Of a DNA stretch of 64,000 nucleotides, positions 40,786 through 51,666 are shown piece after piece (position 1 is the stretch's first letter; each line of letters opens with the position of its first letter). Source of the stretch: Agarophyton chilense (lineage: Eukaryota > Rhodophyta > Florideophyceae > Gracilariales > Gracilariaceae). The notes beneath the pieces are model-generated. The model saw only the letters and a list, made by a program, of their open reading frames with translations. It did no database searches and was not told the origin of the DNA. Made by a program: the position numbers and the translations under genes. The stretch is taken from positions 1,054,001-1,118,000 of the forward strand of contig JARGXX010000086.1 in NCBI GenBank assembly GCA_030374765.1. Reading direction: 5' to 3'.

Positions 40786-41740
40786 GCTGGTACACTCGGG
40801 CTTAGAAAAACCTCTTGAGGTTCCCTCCTTAGGTGGTTCAAAATATTTCATTATTTTTGTCGAAAATTTCTCTAAGTGGACTATGGTCTATATGAACCGG
40901 GAAAAGTCGGGGACGCTGCAGTGTTTCAAAAAGTACCATACATATGCCCAGGTGCACACTGGAGAGTCTTTCGCTCTGGTGAATGTAATCTACCGTATGA
41001 AACAAACGAAGAAACAGATCCGCGCTCTTCGAACATGGTTAGGTGGGGAGTACATCATAAATGACTTCAATAACTATTTATCGTCCTATGGAATCTCTCA
41101 CCAACTGACAGTCGCGTATACTCCTCAACAAAATGGCGTACTGGAACGCACGAAAAGACCCGTGATCGAACTAGTACGATCAATGATGCACACAGCTGGA
41201 TTTGATAAGAAATTTTGGGCGGAAGCACAACAAACTGCTGTATACGTTCGTAACCGAATCACGTCTCGGTCACTACCTGACTCGAGGACAACTTATCACC
41301 TGTGGCATGGATCCATCACCTATCTCAGTCATTTACGTATCTTTGGCTCTCCCTGTTTCTACACAGTGCCCAAACACAAACGAAAGAAATTGGATCCGAG
41401 GTCACGGAAAGCTTTCTACATGGACTATTCCAATCAGAGTAAAGGCTTTAAAGAATGGGATCCCGAATTCAAGAAAATGCTTGTATCTCGTGACCTCACA
41501 TTTCGTGAAGAAGCAGTGCCAGAAGTAGACAACACTGAGGTGGATAAAGAGGCTACCCAGGTCATTGATGGGGGGGAGAATCAACGGAAACCATCAACGA
41601 CATGGAATGCCAACCGACAGAAGATACTCTTGACGAATCTCCTTCATCTGAATCCCCTTAAGAAGGACAATCACAAGATGCCCCGGAAGAAGTTAAAAAC
41701 ACAACCAACTATTTTGCGTGGGAAGAACCCAAAGCTGTGA
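40786..41740 (+). pseudogene. Copia-2 integrase
   Basis: Starts in the LELVHSGLEKP segment (the catalytic Asp position is Gly here), then KYFIIFVENFSKWTMVY with a phase change, GGEYI for the second catalytic region (Asp of SDNGGEY lost), YTPQQNGVLERTKR with the catalytic Glu, and the integrase C-terminal GYSNQSKGFK-like region. The open stretch 40883-41740 is 285 codons. It resumes directly after the piggyBac block. Confidence 0.8.
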
Positions 41741-41819
41741 CTCCAGCTCCGCAAGTTCTAAGGTCAACCCGAAAATTGACTAAACCAAAACGATATCAGG
41801 AATCGCTTCTGTGACTTTA

Positions 41820-42900
41820 CGTACTTTCAGTTCCCACTTCCTACAACAAAGCGACAACTTCTGATGAGCTTGGGTTCCGGACACCAGGCATTGACTGGGA
41901 GCATGATCTGCTCCTTCGAAACAACACGTGTAGCTTGCTCAACAGATATCATGATATGCACGTCTTGCCCTGCGAGTATATCTTTCGCGTATAGAATGGG
42001 GAACCTAAGGTGCGACTGGTAATCCTTGGATGCAAGCAGCTATTTGGGATTGATTATAACGAAACCTTTACCCCCGTTGTGAAATTCACAACTGTACGTG
42101 TTCTATTGGCTTTAGTAGCAGCCATCGACTTTGAATGTGAATAAATGGACGTGGATACGGCATTTCTGAATGGCGACCTGGGGGAAGCCATTTACATACA
42201 GATCCCAGAAGGACTCAGAACTCCACAGAACCAGAATTTAGTGTGAAAACTGAACAAGGCATTATATGGATTGAAGCAAGCACCGCGGCAATAATTTGCA
42301 AAAAATCATGAGTATCTCGTGAATTTACTCAAGTTTGATAGTAACACCTACGATCCCTGCCTATAATTGCGCAAAAATGGCTCCGAAGTTCTGATAATTG
42401 CTCTCTACGTCTATGAACTTCTCATAATTGGGAATTCTCGAATCGTGATCCAGGAACTCAAGGGGATGTTTCCCCGAAATTTTGAGATGAAAGACTAGGG
42501 ACCAGATAAACTCATGCTGGGGATGAACATCAAACGTGATCGCTCGAGCCGAAGGTTCTTTCTATCTCAAAAGGAGTATACTGAATTTGTTCTGAACCGT
42601 TTCGGTATGCGAAACAGCGGGCCTTTCTCTACACCAATGGACAAAACCTTGATTCTTGATCGGACCGGCGATGATCCTGCAGGAGACGTTCCGTACCGCC
42701 AAAATATCGGTAGTTTGACATACCCCGTTAGTTATACTCGTCCCAACAGACCCTTAACGGTTTCCAAGCTTTCAAAGTTCCTAGAAACCCCGCAAAGTTT
42801 CCATTATACATCTGCCAAGCGGGTACTTGGACACATCGCAGGGACCCGCAATCACGGTATTTTCTACGATGGATCTGAAGGGATGGAATGGAAATGACTT
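41820..42900 (+). pseudogene. Copia-2 reverse transcriptase
   Basis: The RVT_2 domain is readable in one phase with six or more in-frame stops: [28 protein letters not shown] (first Asp kept), LNKALYGLKQAPRQ, and the active site ALYVYELLIIG, where YVDD has become YVYE. The last open piece, 42514-42897, continues to the thumb and connection. Dead enzyme. Confidence 0.85.
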
Positions 42901-43279
42901 CCTGACTCCGACTATGCTGGAGATATCGAAAAGCGTAAATCCACCGGGATATATATATATATATCTTGCCTGCTCCGGTGCGATGAGTTGGAAATCAAAG
43001 AAACAGACGACCACGGATACATATACATGCGAAGCAGAATACATGGCCCTCTGTGCGGAAAGCGAGGGAGCAGGCTGGGTATCTCGTCTACTCGCTAATG
43101 TCGAAGGCGATCTAACCCCAGGCTTCATTACTTGTGGAGTCGAAAACATCGGTATCATTGCCTTGGGGCAAAGTATCTCAATTACTGAGAGATCGAAGCC
43201 TATCGACGTTCAATATCACTACGTTTTCGAATGCATCGATTTGAACCGAATCCATTTCGAACGTTTTCCTACAAATTAG
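42901..43279 (+). pseudogene. Copia-2 RNase H
   Basis: ACSGAMSWKSKKQTTTDTYTCEAEYMALC matches the copia RNase H core. It is preceded by a (TA)n run at 42952-42966 inside coding sequence (GYIYIY). Ends at TAG 43277-43279. Confidence 0.8.
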
Positions 43280-43389
43280 GAAATCGCGGAATTCTTGACG
43301 AAGCCATTGGAAAAAATCAGACATCAGAAGTTTACTCATCTTCAAGGGCTTGGAGGTCATGAATTCTGACCTTTCTCATCGAGGGGAAG

Positions 43390-43490
43390 TGTTCGATGAC
43401 GATTTCGTAACGGTCACGATTTGAACTTTAGAATAGAATATAAGGGGCGAATGAGTCTATCTGAAATAAATTCAAGAGCGCATTTCAACA
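43390..43490 (+). repeat. Copia-2 3' LTR
   Basis: A 101-bp repeat from tgttcgatgacg to tttcaaca after the purine tract gaggggaag. Pairs with 35627-35732. Confidence 0.8.
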
Positions 43491-44050
43491 AAACAGGAGC
43501 CTGTAGAGTTGGGTATAAACGAACGTTCTTGAACTGAAATATATTCCAAGCAGCTTCTACATTTCCTGTCACTTTTGGCTTCATATAGGTTTTGATCGCA
43601 TGTTCTACGGCTCCTTATCTGCCTTTCTTCTGTCGAGTCGAATAGGCAATTTCTAGTTTTTATTGCACTGCTAGAATCATATTTCATCAGTTACGCAACT
43701 TCACAACCTCTTTCAGTATGTCCGACGTTTATGTGAGCCTTGTACTGCATTGTCCAATCTGGAGTAGAAGGAACTTCTTTCAGATCTTTTCCATATCTTT
43801 GCTGGTAGATCATTGGGTTTGAACAATTGTTCATGGATGTTTCAGAAATTGTTCGCAGGTGATCATAAGCGAAACGAAACGTATCACCAGGCATGCAATG
43901 GCTTCAATAAGGAGAGTGCATGTGCATGTTGAATTGCTTCATGAGTTACCGCATCTGCCGGTGCTCAGGCCTGTCACCTCTCGGAAGCTCAGCTCATATG
44001 GAACTATTAATGATCTCTGGATCTTCCATCACACCAACATCTAAGCGAAT
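43491..44050 (-). pseudogene. Decayed Helitron, part 2 (right of Copia-2)
   Basis: The upstream, N-terminal side of the Helitron that continues at 35626. Readable on the minus strand: LPRGDRPEHRQMR and MHMHSPY (about 43990-43910, Rep N-region), IYQQRYGKDLKEVPSTPDWTMQYKAHINV (about 43800-43705), and in another phase TYMKPKVTGNVEAAWNIFQFKNV (about 43590-43520). The last two align with QNEIRAYMRARVVGAVNAAW and HINVE of the second Helitron in this window. Many stops. Confidence 0.7.
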
Positions 44051-45091
44051 CAGTATGTGATGGAGTTGTGTAATTCTCTCTTGAAATTAATGTTTATCAG
44101 CAATACACACACAATTCAAAACCAAAATCTGTTCCGAATCGTTTTGAAAGCATTTTATTATAGACTTCGCATAATGGTTTTATACTCAGATATTCAAGTA
44201 TCGCTTGTGAAAAGAAGGGCATCTATCGCCTTGAGGAGCAAATGCTGATGTATTCTCGTTTTTCATACCCATCCTTCTGATTTCTTCACGCCAAGCGTTC
44301 ATTATGATAGTGATGAATAGTGTTTGGGATCTAAGACAATTTAACACTTCCTGCAGGTCCCAACCTTTTTGTTTATAGTATGCGGGAGAGTGTTTGTGAT
44401 TCCCCGAAAAAAAGAACTGTTCAGGCGGCCCTGTTTCATCCGTTTCAGTATATATTCTAGTTTGAAGTTCTCTTCATCTGAACATTTTCATTTATTCTGT
44501 CTTTATGTAAGTCAGCCAGATTTCTACAATACTCGTGTTAGTCTTGAGCCACCACTGTTGAAAAAGAGATCCATATTGAAGCAGTATCCTATCGGTGTTC
44601 TGCCTTCTCTTTGGATATTTAACCGACGCTAAGCATTTCTCATCGGGAGTACGGGTGTCTAATATCTCCGTATAGATAGAGCAAGGGAAACGCTCCGCGT
44701 TCTGCATATGTGAGGTGTGATTTCAGACTACTGTATTCAATCACTAAATGGCTACGGTTACTAGCTGACATGTGATGTGAATCCCTTCGACATAAAATCT
44801 GAGCAATTGGACTTCCAGAGTGTTGCAATGTACAGAGCGCGGAGCCGAAAGTTTAGTTAGAGTGTGTCAGTAGTGCCAGCCTCTAATTGATAGAAGCAGG
44901 ACGAAAGAACATGAACGCTTTACGATGAGTATAAAAGAAAGTGCTCACTGAATAAAGGCAAGACCTGGAAGAGAATCATCTTCGGCAGAGCCATTGTGCC
45001 CATCTGTGTGTGTCGTGAGTGCCAGCGTTAGAACGTGAGTCGCAAAAGTAATTACTGTTTCGAAACGGACCACGACCAACGTTGTATCACA
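44051..45091. other. Unassigned region before Gypsy-2
   Basis: No recognisable coding region; frames are short. A TATAAAAG box at about 44930 followed by aataaa at 44951 could be promoter and polyadenylation signals of a Gypsy-2 5' LTR, but I found no second copy downstream to prove an LTR. Confidence 0.4.
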
Positions 45092-46356
45092 ATGACAGAC
45101 AGGAGCAGTCCGGCGAAGGATGGTACCGTCGGCCAGACAATTGCAACCAACTTCGAAGCTCCAAGGTTGCATGGGGTAGCGACCAAACACTTCACTTCGT
45201 TCAAGAGGCAAAGAGATCTGTACGAGAAACAGATAGCTGAGAAGAACCGTGAACTAGGTGTTGACGTTACGCCCACTTCCTTCAAGGCATCTATTGACCA
45301 CTCCATGCTTAGTACATTCATTACAGCCGAATGAATTAAGGTCGATTCCATGGAGGATTTTACGGAGGAGCAGTTACAGGAGTGTGTTCGGAACTGCGCT
45401 AGTTTCAAGCCAAAAGGGACGATTTGACGCGAATTGAGAACATTGTCCGTAAAGTGAAGATAGATATGTCCCTGAAAGACCTAAGAAAACGTGTGTGGAC
45501 CTTACATTACAAGTACATCACAACTTCGCAGTCGCATGGTCTACAGGAACTCCCCGAAAATAAGCCACACCTCTCGATTAAGCATATTCTAAAGCGCATG
45601 AAGCCGGTAAAGCTGCGTGACCGCATGAAAGATATTGTAGAATGGAGGAAGGATGAAGGCTTTTAAAAGAAAAACTTTGGAGCCTTCATGAGGGAGCTCG
45701 CAAAGCAGGCCAAGAAGATTGAAGAGGAGCGAGAGTCGGAGCATTCTAGACAGACTGAGAATGAGAGCTCCCAATCGTTACAGTCTCAAGTCAAGGAGAC
45801 AAAAATTTCAAATGGCCAAAAGAAAAAGATCAAGAACAATAGGGGCAAGAAGAGGCAACCCGACGAAGCAGTAGAAAACGAAGACAACAAGAGCAGGGCC
45901 GAGAGGCCTCTACCTGTGTGTCTCAATTCAGACTGTGGTGGCCGCCACTATGTTCGAGAATGTCCTAATACTTCGGAAGAGCGCAGAGAGACGCTTCTAA
46001 AGAAGTTCAAGAAAGAGAGAAAACGCAGCAAATGGTCGAAGAAGAACACAACAGACTCGACCAAGGGTAGGATTAACCGCATCGGAGCCGATCGCATCGA
46101 CTGTCACACTTCATTGTTCAGCGCCTTCTTCTGTAATGGAGCTGTAGAGGTAGTGGTCATGGCAGATCAGGGCTCGGATGTCAACCTCAGCACGTGTGCA
46201 ATTCTTCGACAAATCCGAGAGGCAGCTCCAGCACTCCAACTGAACGAACTTAGTCCACCACATATGTATAAGGGCATCGCCAAAAACGGAGATGCTCTTA
46301 AGTGTACTCATGAGGTCGCATTAAACATACATCTGCGTATCCGTCACGGCACCTGA
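45092..46356 (+). pseudogene. Gypsy-2 gag and protease
   Basis: ATG at 45092. Stops or phase changes at 45332-45334, about 45425 and 45664. The C-terminal part (45688-46356, 222 codons) is Lys/Glu-rich with a zinc-knuckle variant CLNSDCGGRHYVRECP (C-x4-C-x3-H-x4-C), then a retropepsin-like VVMADQGSDVNLS (about 46160) where D-Q-G replaces the usual D-S/T-G. Confidence 0.7.
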
Positions 46357-46371
46357 TTGTTTTTGCGTTGA

Positions 46372-48719
46372 ATGATATCGAAGGTAGGAGAGGCTGCGCT
46401 CGAGGAGGTTATCATTGGGAGAAAAGCGCTGCAATCTATCGGCTGTGACAACAAGGGTATCCTGGCCGCTGCCTGCGATGAGAACGATGGCGTCATTAGC
46501 ATTCCAAAGGTGTTGTCGGAAGACACGAAGAAACGAGAGGCTTTGAATGACGGACTCATTTGCGCATTAACGCAACGTGGCGTCTTTCATAGCCACGCCT
46601 CAGAAGGCAATGATGGATTAGAGAATGCAGAAGTTTACACCAATCTTGGAGATGATGAGCCAGAGGTGATAGACAGAGCCTTGCAGTGGGGGATGGAAGA
46701 AGCACGCGAGAAATGCATGTCAGCAGAAGGTGTTGAGGAACTCATAAGCCTGATAGAGGAATTCAAGCCGATTTTCGATTAAGGCTGGGGAAATCTGACC
46801 AAGCCCGATTGCCGCCGATGAGGATCAAATCAGACCCTGAGAAACAACCAGTGAGGGTCAAGGCGCGGCGCTACCCAGCGCTGCAACGGGCCTTTCTCAA
46901 GGCGTATACCGCCAAGCTGGCGGAGCTTGGGATATTCATCTCTAGCACACACGCAGAGTGGCAAACCGCGCCATTATTGGTACCGAAGAGTGGTTCAAAA
47001 GCCCAGTATCGATGTGCAATAGACCTCCAGCCAGTGAATGTGGCTACGATTAAGCAGTTATGGCCGATGCCACACCTTGAGTCGGAAGTACAGGATTTTG
47101 CAGGTAGCAAATGCTTTGCGGTAATCGACTTCGTTCACGGATATTGGCATCTGCCAATTCATCCAGATTCGTGAACTGCATATGGAGTCGTTTGTCCAGA
47201 CGGAACGTACTCTTCAACGCGGGTAATTCCAGGATTGACAAATTTCACAGCTCATTTCCAGTCGAGTGTGGAGCCACTATTCAAAGAGCTACGAGCAAAC
47301 TTGAAAGCGTGGCTTGACGATTTCAATTTACACGGTGAGAACGAGAATATACTCCTCAGGCTGTTGCGCCGCTTCTTTCAGATATCCAGGGAGAATGAGA
47401 TAACCAACTTATTTGCGAAGGAAATTGAGTGGTACGGCAGATTGGTCAGCGGGGATAGTTACAAGATGGATCCCACCAATATTGAGGGTCTGCGCGACAT
47501 GCACGAACCGCAAACTGCAGACGAGTTGTGCGGGTTCATACACCGCTCACGGTGGATGGAAACGGCAATCTTCAGTTTCGAAAAGCGGAGTGCGCCGTTG
47601 AATGCAGTGCTGGAAGAGGCTTACAAGAAGGCAGGACGAAGAAAGAAGCGAGCTATAAAGGGTATCGCATTACAATCCCTGTCTTGGGGCCAGGCAGAGA
47701 CGGAAGCGTTTTCGAACGTTCAAGACAGTCTCCGAAATGCTGTATATTTGGCGTATCCGCAGAAGGGCAACGCCATTTGCGTGTTCACGAATGCTTCGAA
47801 CAAGAACTGGTCTGGCGTTGTGATGCAGGCAGACCCACCCACTCTTCTTAGAACTTTAGCAGAACAGCAGCACAAGCCGCTGGCTTTTCTCGGTGGTAAT
47901 TTCAAAGGTGCTCAGTGTAACTGGAGCACATACGAACAAGAGGGGTATGCGATCGTCAAAACTTTTGATAAGCTCGATTATCGGCTCTTAGACGAACATC
48001 CTGTCCATTTGTTTCTTGATCATCGGAATTTACTGTTTGTATTTTCGCCCTACGCCATGCAGCCCTCCCTTGGCCAGCACATTGTAGCCAAGGTGCAGCG
48101 TTGGGCTGTATTTCTTTCAAGGTTTGAGTAGACCATTGAACACATACCGGGTCACGAGAACATCTTTGCCGATATTCTTACACGCTGGACCAAAGGTTAT
48201 CGCAAGAACATGCTCAGCACGAGCAGGATATTCAGTTTGGTGGAGACAGCAGCACAAGTAACTCCACCAACGGAAACGGTAGAGTGGCCTCACATGCAAG
48301 ATATTCGCCAAGCTCAGTCGGAACATAAGGCATCAGGTCATTTGTGCAGAGGAGAAAATGATCTTCTGTACGACAAGGGACTGATGTGGATTCCTTCTGA
48401 GGCAGGGGAGCTGAAGTTGAAGTTGATGATCTTGTCGCACTGTGGAAGTATAAGGCACCGAGGCAGAGATGCTACCGAGAGCATTTTGCGCGAGGGTTTC
48501 ACGTGGCGTGGAATGACGGCGGATGTACATACCTTTGTTCAGGTGTGCTTGCATTGTCTAGCGACAAAAACGGGAGAGGCAATACCTCGATTACTCGGCT
48601 CTGAGCTACACGGTGAGAGGCCTAACGAGGTAATCCATAGCAGCTACGAGCGAAGCAACTGCAGATGGCTTGTGAACCTGGATAGCGACGTTCGAATTTA
48701 TGGAGTTTATAGTATTTGA
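46372..48719 (+). pseudogene. Gypsy-2 RT and RNase H, integrase zinc finger
   Basis: RT starts at about 46810: PLLVPKSGSKAQYRCAIDLQ, AVIDFVHGYWHLPI (first Asp), a stop at 47172-47174, then GVVCPDG and the active site WLDDFNLHG (about 47310-47335). RNase H: CVFTNASNKNWSGV, where the first catalytic Asp is Asn, and HLFLDHRNLLFVF. After TAG 48129-48131 comes HIPGHENIFADILTR, then an integrase H2C2 finger (LSHCGSIRHRG ... CLHCLA, 48440-48565). Confidence 0.8.
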
Positions 48720-49454
48720 TCAAGGCCCGCACTTCAAGAACAAGTTCTTCCTCCTGATTGCGAGCGATATGTAAATAAACCACCACTTCACTACGGCGTA
48801 CTCTCCTTGGGCTAACGTTACGGTCAAGAGGGTGTGTAGGAAAGTGAAGCGTGTTTGCCTGGCGGTGCTACATGAATTTCGTTTGTCTTCCAAGTACTGG
48901 CCAGATGTTACCAAATGTGTCCAGAGTATTCTAAACCAGGCACCATTGAAAAGGTTGGGAGCGCGATCGGGTCAGACGAGAGTGTACCGTTCAACCTTAG
49001 AAGTTTTCAATGGACATAAGCCTACCCGCCCTCTGTTACAAGCCTTGCTCGTCGAAAGGTACACAAGACTGCCTTCCATATCGGAAGTCCGTGCGAGGCA
49101 GTTGGTGCAACTGGAGAAAACACAACCGGCACACTGGATGAAATGCATCGAGATGCCCACGAAAAGTTCTCTGCTCGCCACAAGGCAGCCATCCAAAAAC
49201 ACAACGCACGCACGAAGGTGAACGATGTTAAGTTCGGAATAGGGGACTACGTGCTGATGCGAAAGGCACAAAAGCATGGACGCAAGTTACAGTTTAGGTG
49301 GTGGGGCCCAAGGCAAACGGTAGGAACAAAGTCGGCTTGGGTGTATAAAGTGAAAGATATGCTGAAAGGAAAGGTTGAAGAAGTGCATACTCGTCGGTTA
49401 ATTTTGTATCGCGCTACGCTGGAAAACAATGTCATCGACCCCCAATTACTGTAA
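48720..49454 (+). pseudogene. Gypsy-2 integrase core and C-terminus
   Basis: DQGPHFKNKFF (second catalytic Asp region, 48719-48750), HHFTTAYSPWANVTVKRV (Glu position replaced by Lys, about 48780-48830), LNQAPLKRLG. After phase changes, the C-terminal DYVLMRKAQKHGRKLQFRWWGP stretch (49143-49454). Confidence 0.75.
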
Positions 49455-49496
49455 TACGGTCATCATACGGAAACGACATACCGAAACGCCAAGGGC

Positions 49497-49739
49497 TTGA
49501 GAAGAATCAGAAATCAGGACGGGGAACTAGAGATTCTTTTGAAGTTGCAGGGTTTGCCTGATAGTGTAGATCAGACTTGGGAACCCCTATCCACTGTGTT
49601 TGAAGATCTACCCGGATTTCTGGAGGACTATCTTTGTACTTCAGAACAGCGTAATTTGAAGACGAAGGCTCGCAGACTCACACACAGAGCGAACCAGTCT
49701 TGTTGGCTCAAAAACAAATTCTTTCATTGTAAGGGATAG
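49497..49739 (+). pseudogene. Gypsy-2 chromodomain
   Basis: LEILLKLQGLPDSVDQTWEPLSTVFEDLPGFLEDYL resembles the second half of a chromodomain (W-E-P and the C-terminal helix). It follows the integrase, the usual chromovirus position. The N-terminal strand is weak. Confidence 0.6.
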
Positions 49740-50365
49740 GTCTCTTCAATCATGTGGTAGAGACCCAGACCCAGCAGTTACTTTGATCCGAGCTCTCTGT
49801 GATCCTTGACTGTTTCCAATGATATTTCATTCTTAATATGCATCTTCTGTAACGTCCACAACAGAGCCGTCATTTTGATACTGCTACCACGCTATTGCTG
49901 CTGCAGTGAACAAATGATGGTATCATTCCCGAACCATTTCTGGCCTCGGCCTGAGAAAATCATACAACTTGATAACTAAATAGGAAATACATGGGTTGGG
50001 TACTATTTTTTCCGGCGAATGAATCTCGATTATCAGTGGAATTAAGCCTCTGAAGATCACTAGCCCACAAAAAAATCTGTAATGTACGTGATAAGCGTAC
50101 ATTGTTCGATGTACGGTAAGTATATAACATGCGCAACACCCAAGAAGGGAAGATGGAACAGACTGCAAACTGTATCAACGGGCCATAAGACAGACCTGAA
50201 GCACCGATAACGGCGAAGACTGATCCTTTTGAGAAGATATCAGAGCAAGAAAATAGAATAAATCTCTAAAGGATGCTTGAGGCTAATCAGGATGGAGCTG
50301 ACCCATCGGGACGTGCCTAGGTGTAACTTCGGCGGCAACTTACATCGGATGAAAAAAGTAAACTA
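49740..50365. other. Spacer, nothing recognised
   Basis: About 600 bp between Gypsy-2 coding end and Tc1 copy B. Only short frames; no repeat of the 44.9-kb sequence that would mark a 3' LTR. Bases 50364-50365 (TA) are the left target duplication of Tc1 copy B. Confidence 0.5.
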
Positions 50366-51664
50366 AAGTCTGTTTCAAAATCATATCCCTCGCGCAAATT
50401 TTCCAAAAATCGACGTTTTGGCTACAGTACAACTAACAAAATCAGTGTGAAAAAATTTTCAAGTAAAAAAACTGTTTCAAAATCATAACCTTTATTGCAT
50501 CCTTTTTATTCTAACGCGAGTTCAGTAGTTTATTTTTGCTCCTCTAGCCTGTATAACACTTATACAACGCTTTGGCATTGATTCTATAAAAGGATTGATA
50601 GCATTACAGTCAATCTTTTCCCAGCAATCTTTGATACCATTTTTCAAATCAAAAACTGTATCAAATTGCCTTCCTTGCCCATAAACCATTCGGGCCAACA
50701 TTCCCCAAATGTTTTCGATAGGGTTGAGGTCAGGAGAGCACGCAGGCCATTCCATAACCGACATATTTAGACTATTGAACCACTGTTTCATAGAATTAGA
50801 CTTATGCACAGGTGCATTATCTTGCTGAAAAATGAATTCTTCTCCGTGCATACAGTATGAAAAAGGTAAAAGATAGTTTTCTAGAACATCAGCATACTTC
50901 TCAGAGTTCATTGTAGTTTCAACAAAAGCCATATCAGTTGCTCCTTTCGTAGAGATTCCAGCCCAAACCATTACTGTTGCGCCTCCTGAATGCCTAGTCA
51001 CAAATTCCTTCTTTTCTTTTCGTAGATCATGCCAATAAAATTTATAGCAATCTGGACCATCAAGGTTAAACTTTTTTTCGTCGGAAAAGATAACATTATT
51101 CCATTCCGTTTTCCAATAAGCCTTTTGAGCACACCATTCAACTCGATTTTACTTGTGATTATCTTTTAAAAAAAAGTTTTCCTCATTTTTGTGTACTTGA
51201 ACAAATTTTGACGGTTGACTTCACGCCATATTGTAGATCGTGATAGATGCAAATTTAGATTTTTGACAATTTTCCCGCAAGATGAAGTGTTGCGGCATAG
51301 TTCGCGCTTAATTCCACGCTTATCGGCCGGGGATAGTGCCGTAGGACGGCCGGTTGAACGCTTTGTTCCGTATGTAGCGGGGTTTTTGATGAAGTTGCTG
51401 ATTGTTTTTGGGCTGCGCTTGAGTTTTCGGGCTATATCTGCTGGAATCATACCCTGACCTAATAATTCCATTATTTTTAGCTGTTCAGAGCGTGTGAGAG
51501 GTGCGCCACGAGCCATAATTGAGCGAATGATTGTATAAAGGATATACTTTTGAAACAGTGTTATTGACTTTGTGGTTTTTATTTGTTGTGAAATGTGCTC
51601 TACAGTACGTGAAATGCCTTTTTGGCGCAGTTTTTGTAAAGGGATATGTTTTTGAAACGCACTG
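50366..51664 (-). mobile_element. Tc1 element copy B, full length
   Basis: 1299 bp flanked by TA (50364-50365, 51665-51666). Terminal inverted repeats: 5' CAGTGCGTTTCAAAAACATA, 3' AAGTCTGTTTCAAAATCATA, both continuing TCCC. Each end has a second, inner copy of the motif (about 50471-50495 and 51541-51560), about 104 bp from the outer one, an IR/DR arrangement. A broken transposase gene lies on the minus strand between them. Confidence 0.93.
50522..51516 (-). pseudogene. Tc1 transposase (DD34E), frameshifted
   Basis: ATG at 51516 (MARGAPLTRSEQLKIMELLGQG). N-terminal paired-like helix-turn-helix: AADIARKLKRSPKTISNFIKNP-type first HTH, GRPTALS linker, second HTH SRSTIWREVNRQ. The frame stops at 51166 in an 8-T run (frameshift); a second stop follows near 51153. 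Catalytic core: IFSDEKKFNLDG (D1, about 51075), FQQDNAPVHKSN (D2), CSPDLNPIENIWG (E). There are 34 residues between D2 and E. Ends at TGA 50522 side after GAKINY. About 330 residues if intact, the usual Tc1 length. Confidence 0.92.
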
Positions 51665-51666
51665 TA

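Larger units (their letters stand above)
35627..43490 (+). mobile_element. Copia-2: old copia element with very short LTRs
   Basis: A Tnt1-type copia element inserted in the decayed Helitron. LTRs 35627-35732 and 43390-43490 (106 and 101 bp) differ at about 20% of sites; the flanks AATCA (35622-35626) and AAACA (43491-43495) look like a decayed 5-bp duplication. A primer site complementary to initiator tRNA-Met follows the 5' LTR. Order: leader, gag, protease, integrase (split by a piggyBac relic), RT, RNase H, polypurine tract gaggggaag (43381-43389), LTR. Dozens of stops; both RT active-site Asp residues are lost. Without the piggyBac block it is about 5.0 kb. Confidence 0.85.
45092..49739 (+). 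mobile_element. Gypsy-2: decayed Ty3/gypsy element with chromodomain
   Basis: Gag, zinc knuckle, protease, RT, RNase H, integrase and a C-terminal chromodomain in order on the plus strand, with at least eight stops or frameshifts. Sequence features (protease active site DQGSD, RT LDDF) differ clearly from Gypsy-1, so it is another lineage. Paired LTRs were not found, so the ends given are coding ends only. Confidence 0.8.

Noticed and set aside
42950-42966. (TA)n microsatellite as a regulatory feature
   Set aside because: It lies inside decayed RNase H coding sequence of Copia-2 and is a simple slippage product.
44860-45030. Gypsy-2 5' LTR with TATAAAAG box
   Set aside because: No second copy after 49739, so an LTR cannot be shown.
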